Part shown: in pieces, positions 21,525-31,310 of the stretch | Numbering within the stretch: position 1 is the stretch's first letter | Layout: every line of letters begins with the position of its first letter | From: Duganella guangzhouensis | GTDB taxonomy: Bacteria; Pseudomonadota; Gammaproteobacteria; Burkholderiales; Burkholderiaceae_D | Length of the DNA: 64,000 bases | Direction of reading: 5' to 3' | Assembly (NCBI RefSeq): GCF_009674535.1 | Contig: NZ_WKJK01000003.1 | Coordinates: forward strand, 248,001-312,000 | Translations under genes and position numbers: made by a program | Notes under the pieces: model-generated | Databases searched by the model: none | What the model saw: the letters and a program-made list of their open reading frames with translations, nothing else | Told to the model about the DNA's origin: nothing

Positions 21525-21552
21525 ATTATACGAGCTCTTGTTTGCATGTCAA
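21525..21552 (-). promoter_or_regulatory. Near-consensus promoter of the GH28-like operon
   Basis: On the minus strand TTGACA (21552-21547) and TATAAT (21530-21525), both perfect consensus, are separated by 16 bases. Such a strong promoter makes sense only if kept silent by the operators on either side. Confidence 0.85.
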
Positions 21553-21581
21553 TAGCCGCCGCTTTTCTGCAACAGGTTTTC

Positions 21582-21593
21582 GTTATCGATATC
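21582..21593. promoter_or_regulatory. Operator variant GTTATCGATATC
   Basis: One mismatch from the palindrome. It lies between the two divergent promoters, upstream of both -35 boxes, with its centre 76 bases from that of the 21506 site and 46 bases from that of the 21628 site. It could support looping between sites. Confidence 0.62.
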
Positions 21594-21601
21594 AAAGTTT
21601 C

Positions 21602-21630
21602 TTGACACTCGCAGGGCCGATCATTATGTT
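21602..21630 (+). promoter_or_regulatory. Sigma-70 promoter of the 21711-27318 operon
   Basis: TTGACA (21602-21607) and TATGTT (21625-21630) with a 17-base spacer. As at 3446, the operator begins inside the -10 box, in exactly the same register. Confidence 0.8.
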
Positions 21631-21639
21631 ATCGATAAC
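21628..21639. promoter_or_regulatory. Operator GTTATCGATAAC at the -10 box
   Basis: Perfect palindrome overlapping the last three bases of the -10 box of the TonB receptor promoter. Confidence 0.8.
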
Positions 21640-21662
21640 CACAACGCATTGCAGCTATGCGT

Positions 21663-21674
21663 GTTATCGATAAC
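21663..21674. promoter_or_regulatory. Operator GTTATCGATAAC in the leader
   Basis: Perfect palindrome about 25 bases downstream of the expected transcription start and 35 bases, centre to centre, from the 21628 copy. Because it lies in the mRNA leader, an in-frame ATG at 21657 upstream of it is unlikely to be the real start codon of the receptor. Confidence 0.78.
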
Positions 21675-21710
21675 GTGACAATCCTAGTCACGACAACAAG
21701 GAGACATATT

Positions 21711-24518
21711 TTGCAGAATGCAAGCAAACGCCGCAAGGCGGGCAACGTCGCACGTCAAGCTGGCGTCGGCCTGCTGGTCCTCAGCTCCAGCGCCTTCGCA
21801 CAGGATACCGCCAACACTCCGCCAGCCACTGGCGACGACGCCCCCACCGTGGTGGTCGTTACCGGCGTGCTGCGCAACACCACCGCCGACAAAGCGGCCA
21901 TCTCTGTCACCACGCTGGACGAAGAGCGGCTGCGCGCGGTGGCACCGGTCAGCGCGGCCGATCTGCTGACCGAAATCCCCGGCGTGGTCGTCACCTCGGA
22001 CGCCGGCGAATCGCGCAACACCGTTTATGCGCGCGGCATCTCCAGCGGCACCAGCGCCGGCACCGTGGGCTACTACTGGAACGCGCTGATGGAGGACGGC
22101 CTGCCAGTGGTCGGCGGCCTGTTCTCCAACTTCTCGCCCGATATGTTCCTGCGCGCCGACGCCACCACCAAAAGCGTGCAAGCGGTACGCGGTGGTTCGG
22201 CCGCAGTCACCGGGCCGAACGCGCCGGCGGGCCTGTTCAACTACATCTCCAAGAATGGCCTGACCGACCCGGGTGGCATGTTCGGCACCCGCCTGGGCGT
22301 GGAGAACAAGGATCATCCCGGCAATCTGTATCAGAAATACGATTTCTATTACGGCGTGCGTAATGAGGACAAGACCTTCGGCTGGTCGATCGGCGGCGAC
22401 TACCGTCGCAGTTACGGCTACCGCGACATCGCTTATCCGCCCAATCGCGGTGGCCAGATCAAGGCCAACGTCAATAAGCTGTATCGCAGCGACTGGGGTA
22501 ACGGCAGCTTGCAGCTATCGGTCAAATATCTGGACGACCATACCGGATATCTGGACATCGTACGGCCGATGGCACACGGATTCGGCCCGATCGCATTTGA
22601 TACGCCGTTTGGCCGCAGCGCCAACTTCATCCCGACCGGGAATATCGCGCACGCCACTCCTTCCGGCCTGGATGGCCGCACCGACTACTGGGACCCCAGC
22701 AATTTCGCCCGCAATCGCGGCGGCTACATCGGCCTGAAATGGGAGCATGACTTCGGCAACGGCTGGAAGGTCAACAACAACGTCCGCTACCAAAGCAACG
22801 AGGTCCATCACAACGAGGCGGAAGGTATAGGCTACCAGTCGGTGACCTCGTCCACCGTGTATTCCAATCTGGGCTCCGTGCTGGCCGGCCTGAGCACCAC
22901 GCCTGGCTATTACACCCTGACCGACCGCAGCACCGGCCAGGTCATCGTGCGCGTCAACCAGCGCACCACCGCCAGCAGCAGCACCGGCGCGGCATGCAGC
23001 GCTTTATGCGTGCAGAGCACCACGCCCAATCTGCTGCCCAACAATACCATCTCGGGGAATTCGCCGATCGCCAACACCAATCTGGTGTTGACAGTCAGCG
23101 CCTTGAATAACCGCATCCGCAGCGACGATTTCGTCGACCTGTTCACGGCCAATAAATCGATCAGCTTTGCCGACAAGTCCAACCTCACCGTCACCGCCGG
23201 CGCCTACACCGCCTGGATACACTTTGTGCGCGACGCGCTCAATGGCGGCCAGGGTGTCATGGGCTTGCAGAATTCACCTGACACCTACAATGTCACCTTC
23301 ACCACGCAGTCCGCCACGCCGGTCACCTATCAGTTGACCGATCCTACCGGCTTCGGCGCGGTGGCCGGCACCGGCGGCAACAGCGTCGGCAGCCTGTATG
23401 ACGATGTGCGCACCCGCGAAATCTCGCCGCTGCTGGGCCTCACCTACGAAACCGGCCCTTGGCTGTTCGACTTCGGCGCGCGCTACACCTCGTACAATTT
23501 CCATGGCACGAACTATCGCTATGTCACTAACAGCAGCGCCACCAGCCGCAGCTTCGGTGGCCTGGATGGCGATCCGTTGACCATCTACGACAACGTCTAC
23601 GCTGTCAATCCCGACAGCGCGGCCATCCGCTACAACAAGAACGTGCACTATTTCCAGTACACCGGTGCGATCAGCTACAGCGTCAGCAAACGTCAGACCA
23701 TCCATGCCCGCTACACGCTGGGTCATAAAAACGGCGACGGCTACTGGAATAACTACGACGCGCAGTGGAAAGTGGATGCCACCGATCCGAACATCCTGCC
23801 GGTCATCAAACAGGCGGAAATCGGCTATAACTACAGCACCAAGGGCTTCAGCATCGAGGCCACGCCCTACTTCGTCGACATCGACCGCGTTGGCGTCACC
23901 AGCTACGGCACACTGGCGGACGGCGTCACGCCTTATACCCGGCCGCTAATCTACAGCCATTACCGATCCTATGGCATTGAGCTGGACAACCGCTTCCGCC
24001 TCACCAACTGGCTGGGCATGCGCAATGTGCTGACGCTGAACCAGGGTAAAGCACTCAGCGCCGCATCGTGGGCGGCTGGCTGCGGCGGCGCGCTGAAAGC
24101 TTGCGCGACCGGTGTCGCCACCACGCCGGACACCGCCGTCTATACCTCCGGCCCGCAAGAGCGCTCGGCCAAGGTGGTCTACAACGGCACCGTCAATGCG
24201 GACTTCGACAACTTCGGCGGTTACTTCCGCTTCCGCTACATCGGCAAGCGTCCGACCACCGTCGCCGCGCTGGCCTACCTGCCGCCGAATCGCGTCTCCG
24301 ACCTGGGCATCTATTACAACTACAACGAAAAGCTGCGCTTCGACTTCAACGTCAACAACGTCTTTAATGATCGCAACGCCACCCAGATCGGCCAGTTGGG
24401 CAGCCTGCCGACCGGGATGACGCTGGACCAGTTTATCGCGCAGTATCCAAACGCCCTGACCACGGTGCAAACCAATCCGCCGCGCTCCTTCTTCCTCAGT
24501 GCTACCTTGAGGTTCTGA
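21711..24518 (+). CDS. TonB-dependent receptor, TTG start
   Basis: 935 residues if started at the TTG at 21711, which follows AAGGAGACATATT at ideal spacing and gives a basic-hydrophobic signal peptide (MQNASKRRKAGNVARQ, then VGLLVLSSSAFAQ). The in-frame ATG at 21657 would include an operator and has no ribosome site. After the TonB-box-like VVVVTGVLRNT comes the plug (VSAADLLTEIPGVVVTSD, VYARGISSG), then barrel strands to PPRSFFLSATLRF with the terminal Phe needed for outer-membrane assembly. This type resembles iron- and sugar-type receptors. Co-transcription with the heparinase-like lyase (1-base gap) and the shared operators make an oligosaccharide ligand more likely than a siderophore. 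Confidence 0.9.
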   Translation: MQNASKRRKAGNVARQAGVGLLVLSSSAFAQDTANTPPATGDDAPTVVVVTGVLRNTTADKAAISVTTLDEERLRAVAPVSAADLLTEIPGVVVTSDAGESRNTVYARGISSGTSAGTVGYYWNALMEDGLPVVGGLFSNFSPDMFLRADATTKSVQAVRGGSAAVTGPNAPAGLFNYISKNGLTDPGGMFGTRLGVENKDHPGNLYQKYDFYYGVRNEDKTFGWSIGGDYRRSYGYRDIAYPPNRGGQIKANVNKLYRSDWGNGSLQLSVKYLDDHTGYLDIVRPMAHGFGPIAFDTPFGRSANFIPTGNIAHATPSGLDGRTDYWDPSNFARNRGGYIGLKWEHDFGNGWKVNNNVRYQSNEVHHNEAEGIGYQSVTSSTVYSNLGSVLAGLSTTPGYYTLTDRSTGQVIVRVNQRTTASSSTGAACSALCVQSTTPNLLPNNTISGNSPIANTNLVLTVSALNNRIRSDDFVDLFTANKSISFADKSNLTVTAGAYTAWIHFVRDALNGGQGVMGLQNSPDTYNVTFTTQSATPVTYQLTDPTGFGAVAGTGGNSVGSLYDDVRTREISPLLGLTYETGPWLFDFGARYTSYNFHGTNYRYVTNSSATSRSFGGLDGDPLTIYDNVYAVNPDSAAIRYNKNVHYFQYTGAISYSVSKRQTIHARYTLGHKNGDGYWNNYDAQWKVDATDPNILPVIKQAEIGYNYSTKGFSIEATPYFVDIDRVGVTSYGTLADGVTPYTRPLIYSHYRSYGIELDNRFRLTNWLGMRNVLTLNQGKALSAASWAAGCGGALKACATGVATTPDTAVYTSGPQERSAKVVYNGTVNADFDNFGGYFRFRYIGKRPTTVAALAYLPPNRVSDLGIYYNYNEKLRFDFNVNNVFNDRNATQIGQLGSLPTGMTLDQFIAQYPNALTTVQTNPPRSFFLSATLRF

Positions 24519-24519
24519 C

Positions 24520-27318
24520 GTGCGGCGCTTATCTACGCTTTTCGCCTTGATGCTAGCCGCCGGCGCGGCCGGCGCCGGCCATCCACGCCTGCTGGTGCAG
24601 GATGAGGCGCCGTCCGCCGTGGTCGCACTGATCGAGCGCAACCCCGACGCGCAACGCAGCCTGCGCGCGATTCGGGCACGCGTGCAGCCCTACGTCGATC
24701 GGCATCGCAGCGATCCGGCATGGATCGTCTCGCGCCTGCAAATGTACTGGCAGTCGCACAGCACGCAGGTGTATGTGAAGAACGGCGTCTACGACCATGC
24801 CGAGGGGCGCGCGCCGGTGCCGACCGTGCGCTACACTGGCAGCCGTGATGCCACCAGCCAGTACCTCACGCCCAAGCTGGAAGACATCAAACCGTATATG
24901 GGCGAACGTGATCTGCTTTGGCTGCAGAACCGCGACGCGCCGGGCAAGCCGTGGGAATGGGCCAGCCAGGCCAAAAGCGGTCGCGTTGTCGAGTCGATCA
25001 ACATGCGCATCGTCGAGTTGGCGCGCGACGCCGCCTTCCTTTACTGGACCAGCGGTGACGAAAGCTATGCGCGCTTCGCTTACGATATCTTCGATACTTA
25101 CATAAGCGGCATCGCCTATCGCGAAACGCCGATAGACCTCAACCTCGGTCATGCCCAGACGCTGGTCGGCCTGCAGTCGTTTGAAGTGATCCACGAAGAT
25201 GTCGTCGGCCCGCTAACTGAAACCTATGACTTCATGCACGCCTACATCGCGCAACGTGCCGGCGACAAGCGCGCGCTGTACGATGGCGCCTTCAAGAAGT
25301 GGGCGGATCTCATCATCGCCAACGGCGTGCCATGGAATAACTGGAACCTGATCGAAGCGCGCTTCGTGCTGCACATCGCTGCCATCCTGGGCGCCGACGA
25401 CAGCTATGCCGACCGGCGCGGCAGCCAGCACTACGTGCGCAGCGCGATCGATGGCGACGGCTCTCGTCAATGGGGGCTGCGCCGCCTGATGGAGTACGGC
25501 TACGACGCCAACACCGGCATCTGGAACGAATCCCCCAGCTATTCGATCAACGTGGCGGGCGACTTCATGGAGTGCGTGGACTTGCTGGACCAGAGCTTCG
25601 GCATCGATATGCTGAAGGATCTGCCGGCGCTACCAAAGGCCGCGCGCGCCCTGCCCCAATACCTGCTGCCCAACGGCCGCACCGTCGGTTTTGGCGACAC
25701 CCGCTACGAACTGCCGCGCACCGCCATGGTGGAACTCCTGCTGGCCCACGCCATCCGACACCAGCAAAGCGAGGACGCCAACGGCTATGCCTCGCTGCTC
25801 GCTTCCATTCGCAGCGCGGGCGAAGCGGCACGCAAGGATGATGTCCATGCGCTGCTGGACAGCCTTCGGCCCGCGCCAGCCCTGGCGATGCCGAATGCGC
25901 CCGTGGTTCCAGCCACCGCCTGGCAGACGCCCACCTTCTACGCCCCCAACGCCAGCTGGCTGATACAGCGCAATGGCTACGCGGGCGCGGATGCGGAACG
26001 CAAGGCCATGGTCATTTCGCAGGTCGGCTCCAGCGGCAATCACGCCCACGCCAACGGCATCGCCATGGAGCTGTACGCCAAGGGACTGAGCCTGGCACCG
26101 GAAAGCGGACGTGGTTCCGGCTATCTGCAAAACGATCACCTTGAATATTATTCGCAGTTCCCGGCACATAACACGGTGGTGGTCGACGGCGTGTCGGCCT
26201 ACCCGTCAATGAAGAGCAACCACCCGTTCACCGTGCAGGCCATGTACCCCGCATCCGGCAGCGCGGCGGCGGCATCTTTTCCCTGGGCGACCTTCAGCGA
26301 CGTGCGCTTCATCGAGCCGGAGACCAATGCCGATCAGGCGCGCACGCTGGGCGTCATCAGGCTTGAAGACGGTGCCGGCTACTTCGTCGACATCTTCCGT
26401 TCGCGCCGGCGCGACGGCAAGGACCGTTATCACGACTACATCTACCACAACCTCGGACAAAGCATGCAGTTTGTCGGCGCAGGCGGCCAGCCGCTGGCGA
26501 ACACGCCGTCGCAGCGCCTCACGTTTGCCGATGGCGACCTGGCGGGCTACGATTTCTGGCAGAACCGCAAGTCGCTAACATCGCAACAACCGCTGCGCGC
26601 GCGTTTCGACCTCAAACTGCGGGAGCGCGCGTTGAGCATGACGGCGTGGTTGCAAGGTTCGGCACAGCGTGAATACTTCTCGGTGATGGCGCCGCCATCG
26701 ACAGCGTGGAGCGCCGGCATGCTGCCGTCCGAGATCGAACGCGCGCCGCTGCCCACGCTGGTGATACGTCAGCGCGGCGAGGCATGGACGCATCCATTCA
26801 CCGCCATCTTCGAGCCGGCCGAGAATGGCGCAAGCCTGGTGCGCGAGGTCGAGCAGATCGACGATGGCCATGCGCTCGCGCTGCGCGTCAGCACTGCGGG
26901 AGAGCGCCGCCAGACCATCATCTCGGGCGATGCGGCGGACGCGCAGTACCAGCGCGATGGCGTGCAGCTGCGGGGCCGCTACGCCATCGTCGCGGAGCGC
27001 GGCGGACAGCTGGACTACCTGTTCCTGGGCCGTGGCAGCACGCTGTCCGCGTCAGGCTATGCGCTGTCGGCCGACAGCGGCGATACGGCGGCAGCGCTAT
27101 GGCGCGACGACGGCCGCTGGATGTACACCAGCGATCGTCCGATTCAGCTCCAAGTACCCGCCGCCGACTGGCCATCCACACTGTCGCTGACGGTGGATGG
27201 CCGCGAAATCCGCCTCGCCGGACAGGCGCGCAGCGTAGATGGCAAAGCGGCATGGCTATTCCAGCTTCCCGCAAGCCCGGCCACCACGCTACGGCTTACC
27301 AGCGATATTTCGCGGTGA
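24520..27318 (+). CDS. Heparinase II/III-family polysaccharide lyase, exported
   Basis: 932 residues from a GTG one base after the receptor stop; the leader MRRLSTLFALMLAAGAAGA is a signal peptide. An N-terminal alpha/alpha toroid (about 60-440) contains WNNWNLIEARFVLHIAAI and GIWNESPSYSINVAGD, which place Asn, His and Tyr candidates in the cleft. The central beta-sheet domain has the family block SSGNHAHANGIAMELYAKG and ESGRGSGYL with DHLEYYSQFPAHNTVVVDG, typical of Heparinase_II_III proteins (PL12, PL15, PL17 and relatives). It probably beta-eliminates a uronic-acid polysaccharide, giving the unsaturated ends that the GH88 enzyme removes. The PL family cannot be fixed by eye. Its 3' end overlaps the convergent siderophore receptor gene by 23 bases. 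Confidence 0.85.
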   Translation: MRRLSTLFALMLAAGAAGAGHPRLLVQDEAPSAVVALIERNPDAQRSLRAIRARVQPYVDRHRSDPAWIVSRLQMYWQSHSTQVYVKNGVYDHAEGRAPVPTVRYTGSRDATSQYLTPKLEDIKPYMGERDLLWLQNRDAPGKPWEWASQAKSGRVVESINMRIVELARDAAFLYWTSGDESYARFAYDIFDTYISGIAYRETPIDLNLGHAQTLVGLQSFEVIHEDVVGPLTETYDFMHAYIAQRAGDKRALYDGAFKKWADLIIANGVPWNNWNLIEARFVLHIAAILGADDSYADRRGSQHYVRSAIDGDGSRQWGLRRLMEYGYDANTGIWNESPSYSINVAGDFMECVDLLDQSFGIDMLKDLPALPKAARALPQYLLPNGRTVGFGDTRYELPRTAMVELLLAHAIRHQQSEDANGYASLLASIRSAGEAARKDDVHALLDSLRPAPALAMPNAPVVPATAWQTPTFYAPNASWLIQRNGYAGADAERKAMVISQVGSSGNHAHANGIAMELYAKGLSLAPESGRGSGYLQNDHLEYYSQFPAHNTVVVDGVSAYPSMKSNHPFTVQAMYPASGSAAAASFPWATFSDVRFIEPETNADQARTLGVIRLEDGAGYFVDIFRSRRRDGKDRYHDYIYHNLGQSMQFVGAGGQPLANTPSQRLTFADGDLAGYDFWQNRKSLTSQQPLRARFDLKLRERALSMTAWLQGSAQREYFSVMAPPSTAWSAGMLPSEIERAPLPTLVIRQRGEAWTHPFTAIFEPAENGASLVREVEQIDDGHALALRVSTAGERRQTIISGDAADAQYQRDGVQLRGRYAIVAERGGQLDYLFLGRGSTLSASGYALSADSGDTAAALWRDDGRWMYTSDRPIQLQVPAADWPSTLSLTVDGREIRLAGQARSVDGKAAWLFQLPASPATTLRLTSDISR

Positions 27319-29647
27319 GTATCACATTGCGTTCGGCGCCACGGAAGTAGCTGCCGTAGGCACGGCCGCTTAGGTAGGAGCGGTCGAACAGATTGCTGAC
27401 GTTGAGGGCGAAGCGCCACGGCCCGGTGTCGTAGCGGATGGCGGCATCGGTCACCGTGTATCCGTCTTCGAACGAAGTATTGGCGGCATCGTTGTAACGC
27501 TTGCCGGTGTAGCGCAGGCCACCGCCTACGCTCAACCCCGGGCCACCACTGGCACCGGTCGCATAATCGAGCCACAGCGACGCGGTCTGTTTCGGCGTGA
27601 GGATTGGCATATTACCCACTTCCTCGGGAATGGCGCTCGACAGGATCTTCATGTTCAGCGCCGTGAACGAGCCGGTAAGCCACAACTGCCGGCTCAGCTC
27701 CGCGCGTCCCTCCAGTTCCAGCCCGCGCGAGCGCACCAGTCCCAGCGCATGCGGCACAAATTCCACCGGGTCGTAGGACACCACATTGGTTTTCTTCAGG
27801 TTGTACACCGCCGCCGTGAACGACCACGGTTTATCTTCGGGGATGTACTTCACGCCCAATTCGATCTGCTTGCCGCGGCTGGGACTAAACAGCACATCGT
27901 CGTCGATCGCCATCACCGGCACAAACGATTCGCCATAGCTCGCATATGGCGCCCAGCCATTGCCCACCAGGTAGCTGGCACCGATACGGCCGGTGGTGGC
28001 GTTGTCGGTACGGTTGTCCTGCACATCGCCCAGCCGATCGTCAAGATGTGTGCGGGCGCGGTCCTGGCGCACGCCCAGCGTCAGCCGCCAGTGCTGGTCG
28101 AACTGCAGCTGATCCTGCGCATACACGCCCAGCTGCTCGCTGACCACCTGCTTGTCACGCGAGTTCGTGGCAGGTTCGGCGATGCTGATGCCGTACACCG
28201 GATTCACCATGTCGAGTGAACTGGTCATGTCCTGCCAGCGCTGCCACTCGGCGCGGTTGCGGTCATAGTCGACGCCGAACAGCAGTCGATGCGTGATGCC
28301 GCCCGCCGTCAGCGTGCCTTGCAGCGAAGTGTCGACCGCAGTCTCCCGCACCGATTCCACATCATGCCGCGCCTGGCGCAGCAACTCGTTCGGATCGACG
28401 TCGAAGAACGACACGATATGGTGCTTGTCCATGCTGCGGTGCGCGTAGCGCGCTTTCTGCTGCAACTGCCAGCCATTGTCCAGCGTGTGCGTCAGTTGAT
28501 AGCCGGCGGCGTCGGAATCGGTTTCGATGCGGCTGTAATTCGGATCGCCTTCCTTGATGCTGCTCTGCGAGCCATCCGCCGCCGTGACGTATTGAATATC
28601 ATCCGAACTATCGTCGCGCAGCGCCTCCGCTTGCAGCGTCAGCGAGGTTTGCGGCGAAATGTGCCAGGTCAGCGACGGTGCCAGATAGCGGCGTTTCTGC
28701 TTCATGCGCTGGCCATTCGGATAGCTCTCCTGCGTGCCGGTGTCCAGATCCACGCCAACCACGCGCCACAGCCAGCGCTGCTCGCCGTCCAAGGCGCCAC
28801 CCAGATCGGCCATCACCTGCTTGCGGTCATAGCGGCCCAGTTGCACGCCAATCTCTCGCAGCGCGTCCGTGCTGGGCACCTTGCTGACGCGGTTGACCAC
28901 CCCGCCCACGTCGCCCTTGCCAAACAGGACCGAGGCCGGGCCACGCAGCACTTCCAGCCGTTCCAGGCCATAGATCTCGGTCTGCACGCCAAGGAAGGTG
29001 ATACCCACGTTCTGCGCCAGGCCGTCGCGATAGCTGCTGGTGTACCAACCGTCGAAACCGCGCAGCATCACCCAGTCCGGCGCGCGTGAATCGAAGCCAT
29101 ACGGATTGACGGTCACGCCGGCGGTCTGCGCCAGCGCGTCGGTCAGCGTCACCATGCCCTTGTCATCGATCTCGCGCGCGCCGATCACTGAGATCGACTG
29201 CGGCACTTCGACGATGGCGCTGTCGGTTTTGGTGCCGGTGGCGCTGCGCTTGGCGACCACGCCCGGCACCGGGCCGGTAGCGGATTCGCGCTCGCTATCG
29301 GCTTTCACGCTCACTGCGGGCAGTACCGAATCGGTCATCTGCCCGCTGTCCTGCTTGGGGGCTGCCACCAGGCGATAGCCGGCTGCGGTTTTGCCGATCA
29401 CGTAACCGCTGCCGTGCAGCAGCGTGTTGAAGCCATCCTCCACACCATAACTGCCTTTCAGGCCGTGCGTCTGCAAGTCCTGCACCTGCCGCGCATCGAG
29501 TACGAAGGCGACGCCGGATTGCTGGGCGAAGCGGCTCAGCGCATCGGCCAGCGGACCGGCCGGAATATCGGCCTGCACCTGGGTTTGGGCTTGGGCCAGC
29601 GGCGCGGCCAGGGCGATGGCGGGCAGGATGAAGTGTTGGTATCGCAT
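27296..29647 (-). CDS. TonB-dependent siderophore receptor with STN signalling domain
   Basis: 783 residues. The signal peptide (ILPAIALAAPLAQA) precedes an STN domain (about 22-95: ADIPAGPLADALSRFAQQSG, VEDGFNTLLHGSGYVI), which contacts a FecR-type anti-sigma protein. The plug follows (EVPQSISVIGAREIDDKG, DALAQTAGVTV, YGLERLEVLRGPASVLFG) and then the barrel ends with Trp (NVILTAKYRW). PQSISV and RGPASVLFGKG are typical of ferric siderophore receptors such as FpvA, FhuE and FecA. The FecR and FecI genes lie directly upstream in the same direction, completing a cell-surface signalling module. An 81-base gap before the FecR stop may hold an ECF promoter that I cannot identify. Confidence 0.93.
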   Translation of the reverse strand: MRYQHFILPAIALAAPLAQAQTQVQADIPAGPLADALSRFAQQSGVAFVLDARQVQDLQTHGLKGSYGVEDGFNTLLHGSGYVIGKTAAGYRLVAAPKQDSGQMTDSVLPAVSVKADSERESATGPVPGVVAKRSATGTKTDSAIVEVPQSISVIGAREIDDKGMVTLTDALAQTAGVTVNPYGFDSRAPDWVMLRGFDGWYTSSYRDGLAQNVGITFLGVQTEIYGLERLEVLRGPASVLFGKGDVGGVVNRVSKVPSTDALREIGVQLGRYDRKQVMADLGGALDGEQRWLWRVVGVDLDTGTQESYPNGQRMKQKRRYLAPSLTWHISPQTSLTLQAEALRDDSSDDIQYVTAADGSQSSIKEGDPNYSRIETDSDAAGYQLTHTLDNGWQLQQKARYAHRSMDKHHIVSFFDVDPNELLRQARHDVESVRETAVDTSLQGTLTAGGITHRLLFGVDYDRNRAEWQRWQDMTSSLDMVNPVYGISIAEPATNSRDKQVVSEQLGVYAQDQLQFDQHWRLTLGVRQDRARTHLDDRLGDVQDNRTDNATTGRIGASYLVGNGWAPYASYGESFVPVMAIDDDVLFSPSRGKQIELGVKYIPEDKPWSFTAAVYNLKKTNVVSYDPVEFVPHALGLVRSRGLELEGRAELSRQLWLTGSFTALNMKILSSAIPEEVGNMPILTPKQTASLWLDYATGASGGPGLSVGGGLRYTGKRYNDAANTSFEDGYTVTDAAIRYDTGPWRFALNVSNLFDRSYLSGRAYGSYFRGAERNVILTAKYRW

Positions 29648-29728
29648 GGTGGAAGTTTCCCGTTTTTGTTGATCTCACCTTCCTTGACACGCGAGAAAAC
29701 AAAACACGAACTGGATCGCGAAATATTT

Positions 29729-30751
29729 TTACCGGGCCGGCGGCGCCGCGTCGACCATGACGAAATAGCGCGTCAACCGGCGCGCCCGCAGCTCCGGCAG
29801 GCTGTCGATCAGCAGTTGCAGCGCGCGTTCGGTATCGTCCAGCGGCAGCACCACATGGACCTTGATGGCTTCCAGCTGCTGGCGGTTGTACTGAATATGG
29901 CCGGGACGATAGCGGTTCAGTTCATCCAGCACGTCGGGCAGCGCGATGCCGTTGGCCACCAGTTGGTGACGCCGCCAGGCATCCTCAATGGCGCGACCGT
30001 CGATGGTCTCCACCACTCCCAGTGCGTTCTCGCGGATACGCACGCGCTGATTGGCGTCCACCGTGATCCCCTGCTCGTCCGGCTGCGGATGCAGGCGCTG
30101 CGCGGCAGTGCACACCAGCGTGCGCGACTCCAGCATGCTCAAGGTGGTGACCACGCCGTCGTTGCGGACCACGAAGCGCGTGCCCAGCGCACGCACGCTG
30201 CCTTCCTCGGTCTCCACCACGAACGGCCGGTTGGCGTCATGTGCCACCTCGACCAGAATCTCGCCGCGCACCAGTTCCAGCGTGCGGCGCTGGCTGTCGA
30301 AGCGCAGATTGACGGCGCTGCCGCTGCCCAGCGTGATGCGCGTGCCGTCGGCCAGCGTGTGGGTCTGCCATTGGCCGGTGCTGGTGCGCAGGTCGGCCAG
30401 CAGATAGCCTGGCGGCCAGGCGTGCAGCGACAGCCAGCCCGGCACCGCTAGCGCTGCGGCCACCGCCAAAGCGGCTGCCATCCGTCGTGGCGTGCGGCGT
30501 CGTTGTTTGCGTTCCAGTGTGTGCGCCGCGTTCAGCGCGGCGTGAGCCGGCTTGATGCCACCGCCACTGTCGCCGCGCAAAGCGCCAGCGCGGGCGATCA
30601 ACCCTTGCATGCGCGCCGCCACCTCGGCGTGGCGCGGATCGGCCGCTTTCCAGGCGTCGAAACCAGCGATGGCGTGCGCGCGCTCTGTGTCGTCGTCGGA
30701 CGACAAGCGGACTATCCACTGCACCGCCGCCTGTGCTATCTCATTGCTCAC
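29729..30751 (-). CDS. FecR-family anti-sigma/sigma-regulator
   Basis: 340 residues from a GTG whose TGA overlaps the stop of the sigma factor gene (GTGA), so the two are translationally coupled; the frame extends 10 codons further but into the sigma gene. The cytoplasmic N-terminal domain (VQWIVRLSSDDDTERAHAI, FDAWKAADPRHAEVA) matches DUF4880 of FecR proteins. One membrane segment follows (MAAALAVAAALAVPGWLSL), then the periplasmic FecR domain (TLADGTRITLGSGSAVNL, LVRGEILVEVAHDANRPF, VRALGTRFVVR). It relays the ferric-siderophore signal from the STN domain of the receptor to the sigma factor. Confidence 0.93.
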   Translation of the reverse strand: MSNEIAQAAVQWIVRLSSDDDTERAHAIAGFDAWKAADPRHAEVAARMQGLIARAGALRGDSGGGIKPAHAALNAAHTLERKQRRRTPRRMAAALAVAAALAVPGWLSLHAWPPGYLLADLRTSTGQWQTHTLADGTRITLGSGSAVNLRFDSQRRTLELVRGEILVEVAHDANRPFVVETEEGSVRALGTRFVVRNDGVVTTLSMLESRTLVCTAAQRLHPQPDEQGITVDANQRVRIRENALGVVETIDGRAIEDAWRRHQLVANGIALPDVLDELNRYRPGHIQYNRQQLEAIKVHVVLPLDDTERALQLLIDSLPELRARRLTRYFVMVDAAPPAR

Positions 30752-31275
30752 TGGCCGAGACCTTCGGCCGCCAGATGGCAATGCAGCAGCGCCTGCGCCA
30801 GATACTTCTGCACCATGCGGGTCGAGACGCCCAGCGAGGCGGCGACTTCGGACTGCGTCAAATCATCCAGGTAATGCAGCAGGAACGCCTGACGCGGCTT
30901 AACGGCCAATCCCTGCAAGGCATCGCTGATCTGCTCCAGCGCCTGCATCGCCGCATAGATTTGCTCCGGTGAAGGATAGCCATCGACCTGGTTGGCCGCA
31001 TGTGCCAACTCTTCAAGGTAAGCCTGTTCGATCAGCTGACGGCGGGCGCGGTTGGCCAGCAGATGTTTGGCGGCGGTGGTCAGATAGGCGCGCGGCTCCT
31101 GCACGCCAAACATCACATCACGCGACGCGATGATGCGCACAAAGGTGTCATGCGCCACGTCGGCCGCGTTGTGAGCGCAGCCCAGCTTCTTGCGCAACCA
31201 GCCGAACAGCCAGCCGTGATGGTCGCTATAAAGCGCCGCCACCCGCTGTTGCGATTCCAGTTCCGCTGTCGCCAT
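30748..31275 (-). CDS. FecI-like ECF sigma factor
   Basis: 175 residues with the two-domain ECF layout. Region 2 is visible as LYSDHHGWLFGWLRKKL and NAADVAHDTFVRIIA, region 4 as LTQSEVAASLGVSTRMVQKY, a helix-turn-helix. VAHDTFVRI and the VSTRMVQKYLAQAL ending are characteristic of the FecI group. It should direct transcription of the downstream siderophore receptor when released by FecR. A Fur-like box and a TTGACA element precede it, indicating iron repression. Confidence 0.93.
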   Translation of the reverse strand: MATAELESQQRVAALYSDHHGWLFGWLRKKLGCAHNAADVAHDTFVRIIASRDVMFGVQEPRAYLTTAAKHLLANRARRQLIEQAYLEELAHAANQVDGYPSPEQIYAAMQALEQISDALQGLAVKPRQAFLLHYLDDLTQSEVAASLGVSTRMVQKYLAQALLHCHLAAEGLGQ

Positions 31276-31295
31276 CGACTACGCTCAAATGAAAA

Positions 31296-31310
31296 TAAGA
31301 ATTATTCTCA
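31296..31310. promoter_or_regulatory. Fur box before the FecI-like gene
   Basis: The minus strand reads TGAGAAT, A, ATTCTTA: a 7-1-7 inverted repeat with one mismatch between arms and a close match to the TGATAAT-type Fur consensus. It lies 21 bases upstream of the sigma factor ATG. A TTGACA (minus strand, 31327-31322) is placed so that the box would cover the -10 region. Confidence 0.72.
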
